A DNA stretch of 64,000 bases from Heterohyrax brucei. Its lineage: Eukaryota; Chordata; Mammalia; Hyracoidea; Procaviidae. Where the stretch lies: NCBI GenBank assembly GCA_028571685.1, contig CM053158.1, forward strand, positions 54,156,001-54,220,000. The letters run 5' to 3'. The translations under genes and the position numbers were made by a program. The notes below the pieces were generated by a model. That model had not been told where the DNA came from, ran no database searches, and worked only from the letters and a program-made list of their open reading frames with translations. Below are positions 21,311 to 33,958 of the stretch, piece by piece (position 1 is the first letter of the stretch; each line of letters opens with the position of its first letter).

Positions 21311-21903
21311 TGTGATGGTTAAGATTATGTGTCAACTTGCCAGGGCCATCATTCTCAGTGTTTTGGCAGTTGTGTTACGGTTGCCACCATGGTGGATTGT
21401 GCTGTGGTACCAGCAGGGTTGGGGCCTGTGGCCCTCGCCACCCTCTCAGTCTTGATTTCTCCTACTTCCTGTCTGCTCACTTTACCAAAGTTTTGGCTTG
21501 TGGGTCCAGAAGCTACCACACTGTTGTCTTTGAACATCCAGTTCTAGGACTTCAGCTAGCAGCTCCTAGGATTCATCAATATTCACAACCTGTCGGTAAG
21601 AGTCTTCTCCCTGACCTGGAGATCCTGAGTTCACCAGCCCCTGAAGATACACGAATAAGGAGAAATCTTACAGTCTCACCCACCATCTGTGATTCACAGA
21701 CCATCATGGTCTGTGAGTGGGAACTTTACTCTCTGATCTGCTTACCTTTGGTTTGCCATCTTCCGTGGTTGTGTGAGGCTTGTATTCCAATCCAGAATTT
21801 TGGATGTTTCAGCCTCTACAATTATGTGAGCTCTTTCCTTTATATAAATATCTTTCTGTGTCTATTTACATGCTTTAGCGGTGTCACTTCTAAGTCTAAG
21901 ACA
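21311..21903 (+). mobile_element. MLT2-like LTR (ERVL type, fossil)
   Basis: Starts TGTGATGGTTAAGATTATGT and ends '...CTAAGTCTAAGACA'. Just after it, 'AATTGGTACTGAGAGTG' looks like the primer-binding-site region. Similar in type to the minus-strand LTR at 62035-62360. Acts as the 5' LTR of the element that continues to 23305. Confidence 0.7.
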
Positions 21904-22806
21904 AATTGGTACTGAGAGTGTGGTCCTACTCTAACAGATACCTAAAATGCCATTTTGAAGCTCATAAAGAAGTGAAGAAAACTGTTAACACTGGAGAAGG
22001 CATAGGTGGTGAGAAGCAGCTGTGGATGGGTAGCAGCAGAACCAGACCGGTGTGAGAATGCACTGGAGCCAATCCATGAAGCAAGAGAGCTGAGTGTCTG
22101 AGCATAGGAGGCTTCCTGGAGGAGTGTGGTGCCTCTGCACTTAAACCAGTGGAGCTACAGAGCTTTGGAATACTTGCCTCAGCAGGGCAACTGTGGTCAT
22201 GAGGTCCAGGCCATGAGGCCACAGGAAACAAAACCTGAAAAGACACAGAGCATGAAAAGCTGAGCTGCTTCAGTCTCAAAAGCTATTGTCGTGGCCGTAG
22301 GGATCTCTCAGTGTGGAGCCATAGCCCCAGAAGTTTCTAAGGATGGAGTTGCCACTCAGATGGACTAGGAAAATGGTGTGCCTAAAGCTGAAGGAGCAGA
22401 GTTGCTGTCCCAGCAGGCCTGGAAGGCAGAGCTGTAAGCCAAAAGATCTCCATGCAAAATTCAGAGTGTACAGCCAGTACCTAAAGTCTGGAGGGCAGGG
22501 CCATTGTGCAAAATGTCTCGGAGTATGGCAGATTATTTTCAACGTCTTGAGAGCTACTGTAAGGTGTTGTGTTAATTTGCTTGGTGCCTTTTCAGCTTTC
22601 CATTGCAATTTCTCTCATTTGTAATGGAAACATCCAGCTTGTGCCTCTGCATTTTGCCACTGTATTTTGAAAGCAGATAATTTGTATTCTGGATTTCATA
22701 GTTAAGAGGAATTTCTGCATTTTGAACTTGGTCTTAAGATTTTGTCCATGAAATGAATATGTTTTGCACATTGCAAGGGTGTGATTTTTGGAGTGACAAA
22801 GGATGG
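21904..22806 (+). mobile_element. MaLR-type internal region (fossil)
   Basis: Homologous to the internal DNA at 594-1368 and to the minus-strand 1882-2902: 'ACACTGGAGAAGGCATAGG', 'GTGGAGCTACAGAGCTTTGG', 'AAGGATGGAGTTGCCACTCA'. Non-coding. Confidence 0.75.
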
Positions 22807-23305
22807 AATATTATGGATTGACTCATGTCCCCCAGAAATGTGTATAGTATTTGGTGAGGCCATGATTCCTGTACTACGTGGTATCCCTCCCTGCTGTGAA
22901 CCCTACTTCTGTGATGTTAATGAGGGAGGATGGGCAGCAATTTTGTTGGTGGGGCGTGACTCAATGTGTTTGACTGTGTTGTGCCTTGAGGCAGTTTCTT
23001 GAGCTATAAAAGAAAGAAGCTAGCAGAGAGATTCAGAAACTTCATAACATCAGAAAAGAAGCCGACCCAGGGGCAGAGTGTATCTTTTGGAAAGAACCCG
23101 AGGTTCCTGTACCTCAGAAGCTTCCAGACCAGAGAAAGAGTGGCAACAAGGACCTTTCTCCAGGGAGAATAGAGAAAGCCTTCCTCCAGAGCTGGCAACC
23201 TGCATTTGGACTTTTAGCCTAACAGACTGTGACAAAATAAGATTTCTCTTTGTTAAAGCCATCCATCTGTGGTGGTGGTTAAAATAGCACTAAATAACTA
23301 AAACA
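22807..23305 (+). mobile_element. LTR of the variant MaLR-type subfamily (fossil)
   Basis: Same subfamily as 4669-5116 ('GAGGGAGGATGGGCAGCAAT' near 22923), ending '...AATAACTAAAACA'. It occupies the 3' LTR position of the element but differs in type from the LTR at 21311. Confidence 0.75.
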
Positions 23306-23748
23306 GCTTGCTTATCTCAGGAATCTGTACTGGTTGCATCACAACATTTCCTTCAGTCATCTAGTTCTGCAGCTTTGCTCTTCAGACTTGCAATTATCAC
23401 TGTACCACAGGCCACCTTTGATCAGTTCTGACTTGTTAGTTAAATAACTTTTAAAAATTTCTATTAAGGAAACACAAGTACATAATTTAGAAAGTCTAAC
23501 ATAGGCAGTACAGGTTTATAATGAAGAATCATCCCTTCTGCTACTCATATATGCTCCCCAAAAGCAATGCTCTCCTCAACTCTAGCCCCTTCTCCTAGAA
23601 TTTACTTCCATATTTCTTAAAGAATTCATATACTGCTATTTTCTGGCTCATCAGTCTAAGAAGTTGTTGACTGACTTCCCTATGTGGTGCATAAGGACTT
23701 GGCTCATTACCATGTCCCTTTTGTTTTCCTTCAAACTCCCTGTCATTT
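23306..23748. other. No recognised feature
   Basis: AT-rich, no gene seen; may contain a very old L1 remnant. Confidence 0.35.
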
Positions 23749-23962
23749 AAGAAAATTTAATGACCTCTTGCTGAAGGCTCGGGAGAGGGTGAAGAGCAGG
23801 GGACAGGAGATTGTTAGGAGGATATGACATGTATAGAATGGAGAGGAGGAGCGTGATGTCACCTGGCAGGGAGAGCAGTGGGAGGTGGGTATGCAAATTT
23901 ATACGGGATTGTATATTTGCTCTCAATCATAATAAAAAGGAAAAGAAAAAAAAGAAAATTTA
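23749..23962 (+). mobile_element. 5'-truncated L1 3' end with poly(A) and TSD
   Basis: About 190 bp of L1 3' UTR (starts 'ATGACCTCTTGCTGAAGG') closely like the last 200 bp of the full L1 ending at 33972. It ends in an A-rich tail and is bounded by 11-bp direct repeats AAGAAAATTTA at 23749-23759 and 23952-23962. A textbook target-primed insertion. Confidence 0.9.
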
Positions 23963-24570
23963 AAACAGCAGTGAACATTTACATTATTATGATTACGTAA
24001 ATAATATTCCTCTCACAATAGAAGCATGCCTCTTTTGTGTACAGCCATATCTTTCTGCTGGAGTGACAGCTACTCTAATATTGTTATTATTATTATGTCA
24101 TTTTCTAGGTTTCCAGGACCCTCCCCCCTGGAGACGCTGTCCTCTTGATTTTACCTGGGCTGATTTTTTTCCCTTTAGCTTCCTGCAAGGCTGCATTCCT
24201 AGGGCTGTCCCTTTGCCTACCTTCTGGATGACATGATAACATCCCTCATTTTCCTAAGCTCATGTCTCTTCTTTCTTGATTTACCCTTTCATTTTGCTAA
24301 GCTGTCTAAGCTCAATCTGCCGATCCTCCTTGTACCACTTCACTCTAGAAGCTTCCAAAGAAAGATTGAAAAAGAGCTATTTTCATTGATTCCTTGTTTA
24401 TGTGGCAATTCAGGGCCTGCTAGATTAATCCTCTAATTTTTTTACCATTCCTCTTTTACTGTTCATCTCTTGGTAATTTTCTTTTGTATCCCAGAATGTT
24501 TCCTCAGATTTATTTTTCAGCATGCTTAGTGGGGTCGCATGGTAAGTCCCAGGCATACGGATGGGGTACT
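23963..24570. other. Mostly unrecognised; part is repeated at 26335-26510
   Basis: No gene. About 24370-24570 is a diverged relative of 26335-26510 on the same strand ('TTCTTTTGTATCCCAGAATG' versus 'TTTGTTTGTCATCCTAGGGTG'), so both are copies of an old unnamed repeat. Confidence 0.45.
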
Positions 24571-24902
24571 GTTATAGCCTGAATTGTGTCACCCGAAAAT
24601 ATGTGTTGTAAATCCTAACATCTATGCTTGGGGTTATAATCTCATTTGGGAATTGATCGTCTTTGTTATGTTAATGAGACAAGATTAGTGTAGTGTGTGT
24701 CTTAAATCAATCTTCTTTGAAATACAAAAGAGATTAAACAAGCAAGAGAAGTGCAAAGATAGAGGAGAGAGGTAACAGGCCACATGAAGGTTGCCCAGGA
24801 GCAGAAGCAACAGCAGAAGAAATAAAAACTTTTCCGTCAGAGCCAACTGAGAAAGTCTCCCTAGAGTTAGAACCCTGAATTCTGGATTCCTGGTCCGCTT
24901 AA

Positions 24903-25053
24903 CATGTAAACCTTGGAAACACAGTGATTGAGTGCTATGTCTGCTAACCAGAAGGTCAGCAGTTCAAACCCTCCAGGTACTCCTTGGAAACTCTATGGAG
25001 GCAGTTCTGCTCTGATCTATAGGGTCGTTATGACTCAGAATGGGCTCGACAGT
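24903..25053 (+). mobile_element. AfroSINE
   Basis: 'GTGCTATGTCTGCTAACCAG', 'AGCAGTTCAAACCCTCC', then 'GTCGTTATGACTCAGAATGG'. Inserted in the LTR. Confidence 0.9.
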
Positions 25054-25375
25054 AGTGTCAGCGGCAGTTATGTTACTGTAAAAGGCTGGGAGTTCAGCTA
25101 CCTGCTGCAAAAAGCCAGTTCACTGAAACAGGAGCTTTGGGGTGAGATCAAAGGTTTTATTTGCAAGCTGGCATTGAAAAGGCACAGGGAGGTAGGTATT
25201 CTTATCCTCAAAAGCCTGCCTGAGTTGGTCAGGCAAAGTCGGAGTATTTAAAGGGAAAGAACATATGCCAATGTAGGGAACAATGTGGGCAGTTGGGGGC
25301 ATGTAGGGGTTGACTGGGTGGAAGTCATCTGGGTGGAGGCTGACTGGGTGGAGGTCCAGTTTCAGTGGCAGTGGA
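25054..25375. other. Unidentified insert with a small tandem repeat
   Basis: 320 bp between the AfroSINE tail and the rest of the LTR. Its end (25310-25362) is three imperfect units of about 17 bp built on CTGGGTGGA. The 'GAGATCAAAGGTTTTATTTGC' stretch near 25145 looks like an antisense polyadenylation region, so it may be part of another LTR. Unresolved. Confidence 0.4.
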
Positions 25376-25466
25376 AACCTGCTAAACTGTGAGAAAATAA
25401 ATATCTATTTGTTAAAGATATCTACTCGTGATATTTTTGTTATAACAGCACTAGATAATTAAGACA

Positions 25467-26842
25467 GGTGACAACAGCATCTGCTATGTCTTTATAGCAT
25501 CCTTAGACATATGCAGATAGTTATATACTTCTAGGATAAAATCTGCAGCCTAGGGTTAGTAGAGTAAAAATAGTTATTCCCTGTTATTTAAAAGGCAGCT
25601 TTCTAGATTCCAATATTACTGTTGAAAAATCTGATGACATTCTCTTTCCAGTTCTCTGTGGTTGAACCATTGCTCCTCCCTGTATTTCAGGACCTTCCTT
25701 TTATCACGTGAATTCTAAAATTTCAGCCAAATGTGCTTTGGTATGCTCTTAGTTTGAGTCGTGAGGCAGACATTGGTGCGCAGAAAGTGTATTAGGACTA
25801 CTGTTAGGAAAACCACTTGTAAGGGATAAGGAAGTCAGAAATGGGTAGAGGGAGAAATTGAACTGCAATGAAGTTGCAACAAAAGCTTTAGCTAAACTTA
25901 TGGAGGGCTCTGGAGCTTTAATAGCCCTGAAGAATTGTCCCACCTAAGGTAAGCGGGCAGCACCACTGCTACTCTTTAATCCGTGATGGGTGCAAGCTAT
26001 CTCACGGAAGGGTCTGACCACGGATGAGGGAGCTCCCAGGGTCTAAGGCAATTTTCTGAGAGGCAACCAGCTGAGAGTCATCAACAACCAAGATGCCCAA
26101 GAAGATAAGAGGATGAATGTCTCAGTGCTTCAGGGAAGTCTTCATGACACGTCACAGTGTCCTCTATAATATTAGCTTTATTTCAATTGTCATACTGAGC
26201 AATTGGTGAATTGATTCAATCTGAAGAACTTTGCCCTTCAATTTTCAGAAATTTTCTTGTATTTGCTGTTTGAGAATCTCTTCTGTTCACTTCAAGTACA
26301 TTTTCTTCTTCCTGTTAGTCATACTTTGAGACTTCTGGATTGATCCTTTGATCTTCTTATCGTTTCTCTTCTGATTATCATCTCTTAATCATTTTGTTTG
26401 TCATCCTAGGGTGTTTTCTCAAACATATTTTACAGTATGCTTTCTGGAGTCATTTAATGACATAGTAAATGTCAAAGTATATGGGTGGGTTACCAACAGC
26501 ATCCGCTCTGCAGATTAATAACTGATTTTCCTTTTTCCTGTTATTTTGAGAGATTTGGGGAAGTGGAATGCTTAGACACTTGTGGTCTATAAGATGTTGT
26601 AAATCAGGAATCATCAGATTCAGACTGTCTTTGCTTAGTCTGCTGCCTTTACTCCTTATATTTTATTCCATATATAACCAAACAGAAGCTGATCAACTCA
26701 AAGTGAGAACTGAGATGACAATGCGCTGTGATATTTAGCAAGCCTTTACCAAAGGCCGCAGGGTAATGGAAGAGTATTATCAGGCAAAGAAAGTTAGTGT
26801 AAAATGCGTCTCCTCTCAGAGCCCATACATCCAACTCATTTT
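25467..26842. other. No recognised gene; probable old unnamed repeats
   Basis: About 1.4 kb. 25745-26165 reads like an ancient interspersed repeat, and 26335-26510 is related to 24370-24570, but I cannot name either. Confidence 0.35.
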
Positions 26843-26854
26843 AAGAGGCATCAG

Positions 26855-27884
26855 GGCAAGGGAGCCAAGATGGCAGACTAAATACACATCTCCCTAAGTC
26901 CCTCTGGAAACCAAGACATAAAATGATAATTAAACATAGCCTTCTGGACATCTATTGAGCCTGGGATGTGCCATAGGGCTGCTAATTTGGACTTCATACC
27001 ACTGAAGGCAAAACCTCCTCTGTTTCACTGACTCCACTCTCAGCAAGCACAGGCTTGCACAGACTGAAGGTAACTCACCATTTTGATTTTCTTTTTCCTC
27101 TGTCTTGGCTGGTGGACAGAGCTGGGACTTGACTGGCTGCTGGTCTCAGACACACTACTGGGGGGACTGGAAAGCTTAATTGCCAGGTTCTGAGAGCCTG
27201 GCTTTGAACTCTATACACCTCGGCTCCTCTGGCCTATCTTTCTGTCTCCATCACGTGGTAGCCGTACAGATGCGCTTGTGGGGGATGCCATCTTGATCCA
27301 CTGGGAAAAGGAGAAGCCCAGGCAGAGGCCCCGGCAGGACTTTCTTCCTAGGATGGGAGATGGCGCCTGCCATGGGAAGAGTGCCTTTCCAGCAGACAGG
27401 CGGTGTTCTGCACAGTGATGCCTGGGGCTGGGGCCCAGCAGCAGAGGCTGTGGACTCTGGGCATTTTGGCACTCTTGGCCTCTCTTTATGCTGGGAGCCT
27501 GATCCTAGTCAGCTGGTGAGCTTGTGCAGAATCCCATATTGTTTTGCTGGGAGACAGAGTCATCCATACAGAAGCCTCAGCTGGACCTAATTCCTGGGCT
27601 GGGAGGCAGTGCCTAACAGAAGAGATTGCTTTTGCAGGCAAGTAGTCTTTCTGTATTTTGAGCTAGTTTATAACATCTGGAGTTCAATATAGAGGTGCTT
27701 ACTTCACCAACTGGGAAGAGGGATGTATACACGCAAAAACCTGACTGACTTTGAAAGTTGTCAAACACTTTTTACTTCTTATTTTAAGACAGCCTGGAGA
27801 AACAATTGTGGTCCATCTTTACAGCATCTCTCCCAACCTCTCTTGACCCACATTAAGCCCAAAAAGGAACAAACTTTGGAGAAG
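26855..27884 (+). promoter_or_regulatory. L1D 5' UTR / internal promoter region
   Basis: About 1 kb between the element's start and the first ORF1 codon. By analogy with other L1s this holds the internal pol II promoter. It has the L1-typical 'GCCAAGATGGCAGACTAAAT' near its start; a short open frame from 27723 runs into ORF1. Confidence 0.7.
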
Positions 27885-28837
27885 ATGGTAACCCAGCAAT
27901 CACTCATGGTATCAGAAGGCCCTAAAAAGAAACCACCTCAGAACTTCCCAGGTGAAGAAGCTTTTCTGAAACTATCAGAAGGTGAATATAAAGGGATTAT
28001 ATTGAGAGCCCTCCTAGACCTTATACAAAATGCAGCAGAGCAAAATGAAAAATTAAGCAAGTTGTTTGATCTGATGCAACATCAGTACTCTGATTTCCAG
28101 CAGACCAAGAACAAAATCAAAGACATGGAAACTTCAATTCAGTGCCAAGAAACAGAATGTAACAAATGGAAAAGAGAATTTCTGATTTGGAAGACATAGC
28201 TACTGACTCCAGTATCTACGAGGAGAAATCAGAAAAAAGAAACAAGAAAAATGAAGAAGCATTAACAAGTATGTGGGACTCCATTAAGAAGAACAATTTA
28301 TGACTAATTGGATTTCCTGAACAGGATGAGACACCTGAGAACCCAGACAATATTGTGGTTGAACTACTGACAGAAAACTTCCCAGAAATTATGGAAGAGA
28401 ATATAGATATCCAAGATACATATGAAACACCACGCAATATAGATCACAATAGAAAGACTCCAAGACATATTATAATCAAGCTTGATAAAATGAAACATAA
28501 GCAGAAACTCTTAAAAGCAGCAAGACTCAAATAAAATCTAACTTTCAGAGGGAAATGCTGTAGGCTTTTGTCAGATTTCTCAGCAGAAACGATGCTGACA
28601 CGTAGACAGTGGCATGGCATATTCAAAGCCTTGAAGGCTCAGAGACTTTGTAAAAACCACACCAAAGCTACAAGAAATATTGTAAGAATGTCTTGGCTTG
28701 GAAGAAGAAAACCACTAACTTTATGCTTTAGAAGGACACATTATCCAGAATGCTACTCAGTTAGGGAAGGCTCCAAACACAATCAAGCCTATAATAGTGA
28801 AAGACATGATCTAGTGATTGTATCATGTAAACCATGA
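27885..28837 (+). pseudogene. L1D ORF1 (RNA-binding protein), inactive
   Basis: Starts MVTQQSLMVSEG at 27885, the position matching MASESSQNKES in L1E and MASENSQNKDS in L1A. The first 105 codons stay open to 28199 and include a charged, coiled-coil-like stretch (NAAEQNEKLSKLFDLMQHQ). Later frames break up. 'SDFSAETMLTRRQWHGIFKA' at 28568-28630 is the start of the conserved C-terminal domain, but the following 'PRISYPAKLSF'-type motif is missing: the sequence jumps to 'LRDFVKTTPKLQEIL'-like codons near 28640. L1E keeps that motif, so this copy or its source lost roughly 60 codons. Confidence 0.85.
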
Positions 28838-29142
28838 TATTATTATACTAAAAAGAGGGATGTACTACAGTTGTTATAGTCCTTCCAGGTGAAGAGGAAG
28901 TTGACAGGACTGGTAGCAATCAAAATTGGGTTTATATATAATTTATTAAGCAGGATCATAGGGGCAGCCATAAAGTATAATAAAAAAGCAACATACCGTA
29001 TCAAGGAATGTAATACAGGAGTCTCAACAACCACAAAACAAACCCTGAAAAAAGTGGAAAATCAACTCACAAAGAAGAAGGTTGCAGAGCAGATTAATCA
29101 GAACAACAGAGAAAACACCAACACAAAAATAAATGTATCACA

Positions 29143-32100
29143 ATGGCAGCACTGAACGCACACCTATCAATAATTATATTGAATGTGAATGAACTGAATG
29201 CGCCAGTAACAAGACACTGAGTGACATCTTGGATCAAAAGACATGACCCATCCATATGATGCCCACAAGAAACTCACTTGAGACTTAAAGATAAGAAAAA
29301 ACTGAAAATTAAAGGATGGAAGAATACATATCAAGCTAACAATGAACAAAGAAGAGCAGGTGTGGCAATTCTAATCTCACATAAAATCGATTTTAATGTA
29401 AAATCCACCATTGTGGACAAACATGGACACTATTTGTTGCTGAAAGTTTCAATACACAAGCAGGACTTAACAATATTAAATATTTATGCACCTAATATTA
29501 GAGCACCTAAATACGTCAAAGAAACACTGACTACACTCAAAAAAGAGATAGATCACTCCACAAAATAGCAGGAGACTTCAACACTCCCCTCTCAATATTG
29601 GACAGATCAACTAGAAAAAAGCTCAATAAAGACAGAGAAGACCTTATTGCCACAATTAACCAACAGGACTTCATCAACCTATACAGAACTTTCTATCCAT
29701 CAACAGACAACCACACCTTCTCCAGGGCACATGGAACATTCTCGAGAATAGACCATGTGTTAGGACATAAAGCAATTCTCAACAAAATCCTTACCATTAA
29801 ATTAATGCAAGGCATCTTCTCAGATCATAAAGTCATCAAAGTCTAAATCAATAGCAGAAAAAATATAGATAGAAAGTGGAACTCATGGAAACTGAACAAC
29901 ACCTTGCTCAAAAAACCATGGGTTTTAGAAGAAATCAAGGATGAAATTATGAAATTTCTGGATTCCAATGAGAACAAAAATACTTCCTACCAGAACCTAT
30001 GGGATACAGCCAAAGCAGTACTCAGAGGTAAGTTTATCTCCATAAATAAACACATCTGGAGGGAAGAAAGAACCTAAACCAAAGAACTAATCCTACAGCT
30101 TGAACAAGTAGAGACAGAACAACAGAGGGACCCCTCAGGCACCAGAAGAAAACAGATCATAAAGATTAGAGCAGAACTTAATAAATTAGAGAATAGAAGA
30201 ACAATTGAAAAAAATTGAAAAGACCAAAAGCTGCTTTTTTGAAAAGATCAACAAAATTGACAAACCACTGGCTAAACTTACTAAAGAAAAACAGGAAAGG
30301 AAACAAATAACCCAAATAAGAAACGAGAGGGGAGTTGTCACAACAGACCCAACAGAAGTAAAAAATATCATAGCTGAATACCATGAAAGACTGTATTCTA
30401 ACAAACTTGAAAACCTAGAGGAAATGGACAAATTCCTTGATTCATATCACCTACCCAAATTACCACAAAGTGAAGCAGAACAACTTAATAAACTCATTAC
30501 AAAGAGATTGAAAACGTCATCAAAAACTGCGAACCAAAACAAACCCAGGCCCAGACGGCCTCACTGTAGAATTCTACCAAGCTTTAAGAGAAGAGTTATC
30601 TCCAATACTACTGAGACTATTTCACAATATAGAAAGGGATGGAATACTCCCAAACTCATTCTATGAAGCCAGAATAACACTGATACCAAAGCCAGGGAAA
30701 GACCCAACCAAAATGGAGAACTACAGACCGATATCACTCATCAATCTAGACACAGAAATCTTCAACATAATTTTTGCCAATAGAAAACAACATATCCAAA
30801 AAATAATCGATCATGACCAAGTTGGATTCATACCAGGGAAGCAAGGCTGGTTCAACATCAGAAAAACAATTAATGTGATCAACCACATAAACATCACAAA
30901 AGACAAGAATCACCTGATCTTGTCTATTGATGCAGAAAACACATTTGATAAAGTCCAACATCGATTCATGCTAAAAACTCTCAGCAAAATAGGAATAGAT
31001 GGCAAATTCCTCAATGCAATAAGGGCCATTTATACAAAACCAACTGCCTACATCATCTTGAATGGAGAGAAACTGAAAGAGTGTCCCCTGAGAACAGGAA
31101 CTAGACAGGGATGCCCACTCTCACCTCTCCTATTCAACAATGTACTAGAAGTTCTAGCCAGAGCAACTAGACAAGACCAAAGAATAAAGGTCATCTGTAT
31201 CAGCAAAGAAGAACTAAAAATCTCCCTATTTGCAGATGATATGATTGTACATGCAGAGAATCCCAAAGAATCCGTAAGAAAACTACTCAAACTGATAGAA
31301 GAGTTAGGCAAAGTCTCAGGACACAACACAAACATAAGTAAATCAGTAGGATTCCTTTATACCAACAACGAGATTCTTAAGGAAAAAAATCACCAAGCCA
31401 ATGCCATTTAGTATAGCCCATAACAAGACAAAGTACCTAGGAACAAATTTAACCAGAGAAATAACAGACTTTTACAAAGAGAACTACAAAACCTTATTGC
31501 AAGAAACTAAGAGAGATTTACATAAATGGAGAAACCTACCCTGCTCATGGGTAGGAAGACTTAACATTGCGAAAATTTCTATTTTCCCCAAAGCAATCTA
31601 CTTATATAATGCAATCTCAATACAAGTTCCAGTGGCATTTTTTAATGAGATGGAGGAACAAATTACCAACTTAGTCTGGAAAGGGAAGAAGCCCTGGATA
31701 AGTAAAGCATTACTAAAGAAGGAGAACCCACTGGGAGGCCTCTCATTACCTGACCTTAGAAACTGTTACAATGCCATAGTAGTCAAAACAGCATGATAGT
31801 GGTACAAAAACAGACAGACATATCAGTGGAACAGAATCGAGACTCCAGAGATGACATCATCTGCCTACAAACAGTTGATATTCGACAGATGTCCTAAAAC
31901 GTTAAACTGGGGTAAAAACAATCTCTTCAACAAATAGTGCTGGCAAAATTGGATATCTATCTGCACTAAATTAAAACAAGGCCCATATCTTACACCTCAT
32001 ACAAAACCCAACTCAAACTGGATAAGCCAATTGCCGCCGAGTGAGATAAAAGACCTAAATATCAAATCTGAAACAATAGAGCTCATCCAAGAAAAGGTAG

Positions 32101-32980
32101 GAACAACAATGGAAGTTTTAATGTACAACGTAGACAGATTTCAAAATCTGCCAAAGCACAGTCAACAGAAGAGAAAATAGATAAATGGGAACTACTAAGA
32201 ATCAAACACATTTGCTGATCCAAAGACTTTATTAATAGAATTAAAACGCCACCTATAGATTGGGAAAAAATATTTGGCAACTCTATGCCAGCCTGATGCC
32301 TGATTTCAATAATCTATAATGTACTACAAAATATTTGAAAATAAGAAAAAGGTAAATCATCCGATTAAACGATAGGCAAAGAAGATCGACAGACACTTCT
32401 CTGAAGAGGAGATCTCGATAGCCAAAAAGCACATGCGTACATGCTCACATCATTAGCTATTAAAGAAATTCAAATCAAAACGACAATGGGACACCATCTC
32501 ACCCCAACAAGGTTGTCCATGATCCCCAAAATGCAAAACAACAAATGCTGGAGAGGCTGTGGGGAGACTAGAACTTTCCTACATTTTTGGTGGGATTGCA
32601 AATTGGTGTAACCTCTTTGGAAAGCAACCTGTCTCTTCCTTAGAAAGCGGGATCTAGATGTACCATTTGACCCAGTAATTCCACTGCTTGGAATATATCC
32701 TACAGAATCAAGGCCATTCACACCAACTGATACATGCACATGAATGTTCATTGCAGCACAGTCCACAACAGTAAAAAGATGGAATCAACCCAGATGCCCA
32801 ACAACAGAGGAATGGATAGGTAAACTATGGTTTATATACTCAGTGAAACACTATGCAATGATAAAGAACAATGATAATAGCAGGAAACATCTCTTAACCT
32901 GGTTTCAACTGTAGGACTTTATGCTAAGTGAAAGTAGTCAGTGACAAAAGGACAAATATTGTATGAGACCCTGACGATAA
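29143..32980 (+). pseudogene. L1D ORF2 (endonuclease-reverse transcriptase), inactive
   Basis: The apurinic-like endonuclease begins near MAALNAHLSIIILNVNELN at 29143 and continues in 29278-29568 (VAILISHKIDFNV, LTILNIYAPN) and 29598-29846 (RIDHVLGHKA, SDHKVIKV). The reverse transcriptase is best preserved in 30713-31411: [58 protein letters not shown] and the catalytic [13 protein letters not shown]. 31401-31796 carries SWVGRLNIAKISIFPKAIYL and WKGKKPWISKALL. The cysteine-rich C-terminal part follows to about 32980. At least five frame changes or stops split it. Confidence 0.9.
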
Positions 32981-33958
32981 GAACTTAAAAACAGACTCAT
33001 GCATAGAAGAAAAGACTCTTTGATGGCTGTAAGTGCAGAGAAGAAGGGAGTGTGAGGGATGAGGGTTTAGATTAGATAGTTAATAGAAATTTGGTTGAGC
33101 GAAATCAGTGACAGCACATACTACAAAGAAGATTAATAAGAACTGGACTTCATCACAATTTGAGTATTCCTCCCATCTTAACCCAATATTGCAAAGACAG
33201 AGTAGCTGGGCTGGGGGCCAAGGACCATGCTCTCAGGTGAAGTCAAGGCCAATTGGCACAGCTAGCGTTTTGCTAACGAGGACTATCTGCCCCCCTTACT
33301 GTTCAGTGGCGTCTGGGGTCTTAAAAACTGCAAAGCTTCCATTTGAGGGTACAGTAAATGGTCCCAATTCGACAGGAAGGGATGATCACTGAGAATGACA
33401 TGGGGAAAAGACAATCCAGAAGACAGAGAGACCCACATGAGTGGGTGCCTGCATCAAGTTGGGACCAGAAGAAATGGATGGTGCCCGGCCACCACCAGTG
33501 ATAGCCACGATGGAGCTCACAAAGTGGAGTCTCACTGACAACAAGAGAACAAATAGGGGTGCACCCTGAGATCTCCAATAAAAGACCGCAATTGATGGCC
33601 CGGGGGCTTCAGGGTTCCCCTGGGAGCATGACCTCTGGCCCTGAGGCTGCCCCTATTCATAAATCATAATGAAGGTCAACTTTTCAGACAGCAATGGATT
33701 GGACTTGGCTACGCAGGGTGACCATATCTTGTGATAATTTTATGGTTCTATGCACCTATAGGATGTCATCCTGCTGACCTCTTGCTGGAGGAAGGGGAGT
33801 GGGTGGAGAGGAGGACATAGGAGACTGTTGGGAGGATAGGACACGTATGCAGCAGAGAAGAGGGATGTGCTGTTACCGGGCAGGGAGAGCAGTGGGAGCT
33901 GCATATAGGTGATCATGAGAATTTATATGGAAATGTACATTTTCATTCAACCATACTT
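32981..33958 (+). other. L1D 3' UTR (lineage-specific family 1)
   Basis: About 1 kb after ORF2, ending in the poly(A) at 33959-33974. The same UTR type, in antisense, is in L1B (42446-43410) and L1F (57977-58400); 23760-23951 is its last 190 bp. It differs from the family-2 UTR in L1A and at the end of L1E. Confidence 0.85.

Larger units (their letters stand above)
24571..25466 (+). mobile_element. MaLR-type solo LTR split by insertions (fossil)
   Basis: The first part (24571-24902) starts TGTTATAGCCTGAATTGTGTC; the last part (about 25376-25466) has 'TTGTTAAAGATATCTACTCG' and ends '...GATAATTAAGACA'. An AfroSINE and a further 320-bp block sit between them. Confidence 0.75.

Noticed and set aside
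21337-21915. 192-codon open reading frame
   Set aside because: It lies within the MLT2-like LTR and shows no protein family features; chance ORF in a fossil LTR.
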